Source: Pyrrhosoma nymphula
Lineage: Eukaryota; Arthropoda; Insecta; Odonata; Coenagrionidae
Direction of reading: 5' to 3'
Length of the DNA: 64,000 bases
NCBI GenBank assembly: GCA_963573305.1
Contig: OY754329.1
Location: 135,147,422-135,211,421, forward strand
Both the position numbers and the translations under genes were made by a program. A model generated the notes under the pieces. That model saw only the letters and a list, made by a program, of their open reading frames with translations. It was not told the DNA's origin and searched no databases. Of the stretch, positions 61,485 to 64,000 are shown piece after piece. The stretch's first letter is position 1. The number at the start of each line of letters is the position of its first letter.

Positions 61485-61730
61485 TGCTGACAGGTGTGGC
61501 AGCACTCGAGACGAACTGGAGGGTTATTATTAAGCTTTCGTTTCCGCATAATATTTCTATCTTTATCAATAGAGTGGCAACCAAGTAATTTTTTCGATTC
61601 GGAATCGAAAATTTACATATTCTCCTCCGTGAACGACACCCATCCAAATTCGAGCCGATTCAAATGATGCTAAACTTCGGTGATCGAGCGGGAAGGAGAA
61701 TTTTCAGCACTGTGGGTCATGGTAGGCTGG
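61485..61730 (-). repeat. 5S-headed SINE with internal insertion
   Basis: On the minus strand, CTCGATCACCGAAGTTTAGCA and AATTTGGATGGGTGTCGTTC track 5S rRNA. About 110 bases later comes GAGTGCTGCCACACCTGTC and GGCAGACAGAAGTACT, the tail shared with the 59.3-kb copy. The order head, spacer, tail confirms the family; the extra spacer is an insertion or subfamily difference. Confidence 0.68.
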
Positions 61731-62084
61731 TAATGGTATGATTCTACTAAATAAAAAATTAGAGGTGAAAGTTTGTCATGAAGACACAGGCTGGCGCTGA
61801 CCTAATTCCTCCTTTTAACCCTGCTATAACTACCATCCTTGGCGCTGGTTACTGGCTTCCGCGAAACTAATAAACGGAAGTTGATTAAAATGAAGGTAAG
61901 AAGGAAAAAGTATAAAAATACAGATACCAATAATCATAGGAAGCGACAAACGTTCTGCTGCATACACTTGTAGTACGCCATTCAGCAACAAACATAATGA
62001 CATTATTTATTCGAGTATTCTACCAGCTGATTGGTAGGTTTTACGACAGGCCTTATCCCAATATACAAAATTCTAGTACATCAT

Positions 62085-62290
62085 CTCCCTTTCCCACCCA
62101 TAGATGGCTTGCCATCCGATCCCTCCTAAATTACTTATATCGTGTACCTCCTCTTATTTTTTCCTGAACCCCTACCCTCTTCCTTCCTCTTCCTCACATA
62201 CCCAGTGTTCTCCCCGCTATTATCCTTTTCAACATGCCCTCACCTTTCAAAATGTCCTCCATCCATCCCTTATAAACTCAACTATTTAAT
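62085..62290 (-). pseudogene. probable LINE 3' end fragment
   Basis: The minus strand is purine-rich and reads like a LINE C-terminus (LKGEGMLKRIIAG, then a basic stretch and GIGWQAI). Its pyrimidine-rich plus strand resembles the LINE end at 22.6 kb in composition. No exact match to relics A-C was found. Confidence 0.35.
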
Positions 62291-62299
62291 ACACCCGGT

Positions 62300-62480
62300 A
62301 ATTGTGTTGATGGGCTGGCTATTATAATGACTACACATCCCGAGGGTCGAGGTTCGTACCCCAGCTAGGAAGGAGATATTTTAGAGGAATTCTGATCCTC
62401 ACATGGTGCTATGTGGTGAGCGCCTGAAGTTCAGTAAGACCGCCCGTCGAATGGAACTCCAATATGTTGCACCCTATGTG
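62300..62480 (+). repeat. tRNA-derived SINE
   Basis: GATGGGCTGGCTATTATAAT (A-box region) and GTCGAGGTTCGTACCCCAGC (B-box region near 62347), followed by AAGGAGATATTTTAGAGG. Similar in layout to the copies at 25.8 and 57.2 kb. Confidence 0.58.
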
Positions 62481-62599
62481 CTTTTCGGTGAGATCAGGAT
62501 CATGCCGACGCTGGGTTTCTCTCCAGCCTCCTTTTTAGGCTCTGCATTTTTAAACCTTTCCCTCTCCACCCTAGCCACCTCTCCTAAAAAGCGCAAATG

Positions 62600-63285
62600 A
62601 CCTCGGATAGTCGGGCGCTTCCCAAGATAACCAACAAATAAACCATCAAAATCCTCTACGCAAGTTATTTTTAAAATTCTTACTAGCCACCAGAGGTCAC
62701 CAGCTTGTCTGATATGGTGAGGAAAAGACTTGACTGAACGCAAGTCAGTTCAAGCCGTCATACTAACAATCAGAATACCCATGGCACTGATCCCAAACAA
62801 TCAGGTTAATTCACCTTTCTTAATCTAAAAATAACGCGGGAGTCAAAAGTTAGCATGGCAGTTTATGAGGAATTCAAAGATGAATTCGCCGAGACTTGCT
62901 AATGCAGAATGAAGCTACCTGAAAATAAAAATTCATATTTTTAATTACACGCTAATGTAAAACCTAGCTGGCAGATTCGTAGTATACCACCACTTAATAG
63001 CAGTGTTATTTTTACGTAGTCACCCAAAAGTGCAAATAGGTGTGAACATTCCACAGAGGAAAGATTCGTCCGCTCGCGGGTGAAGATCAAAACAGATCTA
63101 AAGGTCAAGATCGTTCCAAAATCATCCTATCAATGCGAATGATTATTCCTTTGTGAAATTGTGTCACTTTTTAGTAATATCATTCTAGTTTATCGCTCAT
63201 ATACTCAATGCGGTAGTCATTCTCGGTAAACCTTGGATTTCAATAAGTATCTACCGTGAGATAAATAGACAAAATAAGTGAAAAT
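62600..63285. other. unassigned sequence
   Basis: Nothing recognised. Confidence 0.45.
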
Positions 63286-63462
63286 GAAGTGAGAATTTCG
63301 TACTTTTTCACAGATTCATTTTAAATAACGTTCCGATGTCTTATAATATCATCAACAGGTAATGCCATAACACCTAACATAATAGGCATTACCTGATGTT
63401 GATGTTATACGACATCGAAATGCGTCTTTGTATAAAATACGTAAGTACGAAATTATCACTTC
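63286..63462. mobile_element. hammerhead-type foldback element
   Basis: GAAGTGAGAATTTCGTACTT on the left pairs with the inverted GAAGTGATAATTTCGTACTT on the right. The arms also share GATGTC and ATCATCAACAGGTAATGCC-like text around an 18-base centre. The right arm reads CTGATGT (63393), T, GATGT, loop, ACATC, GAAAT. The left arm, on the minus strand, reads CTGTTGA, T, a weaker stem, GGAAC. Both are one or two changes from the hammerhead-like consensus. Confidence 0.68.
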
Positions 63463-63559
63463 AGTTTCAGTATGAACTACCACAATTGACGCCTGAATCC
63501 GTGAATAATAAAAAGTGATGTTTTCCATATCGTTAATTAGTCATAAAGAAAACGTAAAT

Positions 63560-63840
63560 AATACATATCACTTACCAGTGCTCACTCGTATAGATAAAGG
63601 GGCCTTAGTCAACCGTGGAATTGAGAACGGGGTGGATGCAGACTGGTATAAGGGCGGGATTATGATCAACGTTTCCGGACGTGGCGGTGACGGACGGTGG
63701 AGTCCACGGAGCTTGGTGATTGTAATATTGTGGGACCTATTACGATGGCCGGACGTTGACGGTGTCGTCAACGGACAATGAGCCAACGTTGTCATTCTTC
63801 CGTCACACTATGTTACCGGCGGCCAATCAGAGGAGAGCTT
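63560..63840. other. CpG-rich stretch near the window end
   Basis: Many CG dinucleotides (TCCGGACGTGGCGGTGACGG near 63677) and a CCAAT-like GGCCAATCAGAGG near 63820. It could be a promoter region or the end of a DNA transposon. No frame with a known domain. Confidence 0.35.
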
Positions 63841-64000
63841 TTTTTACGTTTACCAAATTTAATTTCCAGATTATCCATACTGCTTTTTAACTATACAATA
63901 AAATATAATCAACCTTCCTTAAGCATTATTTGTCAGTATTGCTACAAGATTCTTTATGTTTTGTTTTTAGAATATGAAATAAGCAGTCAATTCGCAACCG

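Noticed and set aside
1..64000. CRISPR arrays, prokaryotic operons or phage
   Set aside because: No regularly spaced repeats and no operon-like coding density; the content is eukaryotic transposons.

Overview
This window reads as a piece of a large, AT-rich, repeat-dense arthropod genome, most likely from an insect. The order cannot be fixed from sequence alone. No long open reading frame belongs to a recognisable host gene. Nearly everything identifiable is a decayed transposable element, and the protein relics carry frameshifts and stops. Arthropod origin is inferred from the mix: a Transib transposase, a mariner, a Helitron/Helentron relic, a Penelope-like element (PLE), several non-LTR retrotransposon (LINE) families, tRNA-headed and 5S-headed SINEs, a hAT-type MITE and a short TTAGG-like tract.

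Layout. 1-2.5 kb: a purine-rich block and a chimeric tRNA/5S SINE. 5.6-7.85 kb: a Transib (RAG1-like) transposase relic on the minus strand, interrupted by a 102-bp near-perfect palindrome. 8.27-9.93 kb: a putative terminal-inverted-repeat DNA element with an internal duplication. 14.4 kb: a 5S rRNA-like element. 16.46-17.07 kb: an internally deleted mariner with matching inverted ends and TA target duplication. 19.9-28.3 kb: SINEs, LINE ends and a diverged tandem duplication. A short candidate exon of unknown function lies at 23.6-23.83 kb. 28.5-30.6 kb: a Helitron/Helentron relic. 31.5 and 34.2 kb: foldback elements. 38-46.2 kb: three stretches of LINE relics, all on the plus strand. 47.6-49.3 kb: a minus-strand PLE with RT and GIY-YIG endonuclease remnants. 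52.2-54.6 kb: a minus-strand LINE into which a 260-bp hAT-type MITE inserted, with a perfect 8-bp target duplication. 54.6-64 kb: microsatellites, purine-rich blocks, 5S-headed SINEs and two more foldbacks.

The most interesting theme is a motif with one fixed layout that recurs at nine or more sites. It reads CTGANGA, one extra base, a short self-complementary hairpin, then GAAAC. This is the catalytic-core layout of a hammerhead ribozyme, which is known in the terminal repeats of PLEs. Four of the sites are 177-215 bp foldback elements in which two motif-bearing arms point outward from a central loop. Two of these foldbacks have direct repeats flanking them that look like target-site duplications. 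They may be a non-autonomous foldback family mobilised by PLEs like the relic at 48 kb. Self-cleavage and mobility are inferred, not shown.
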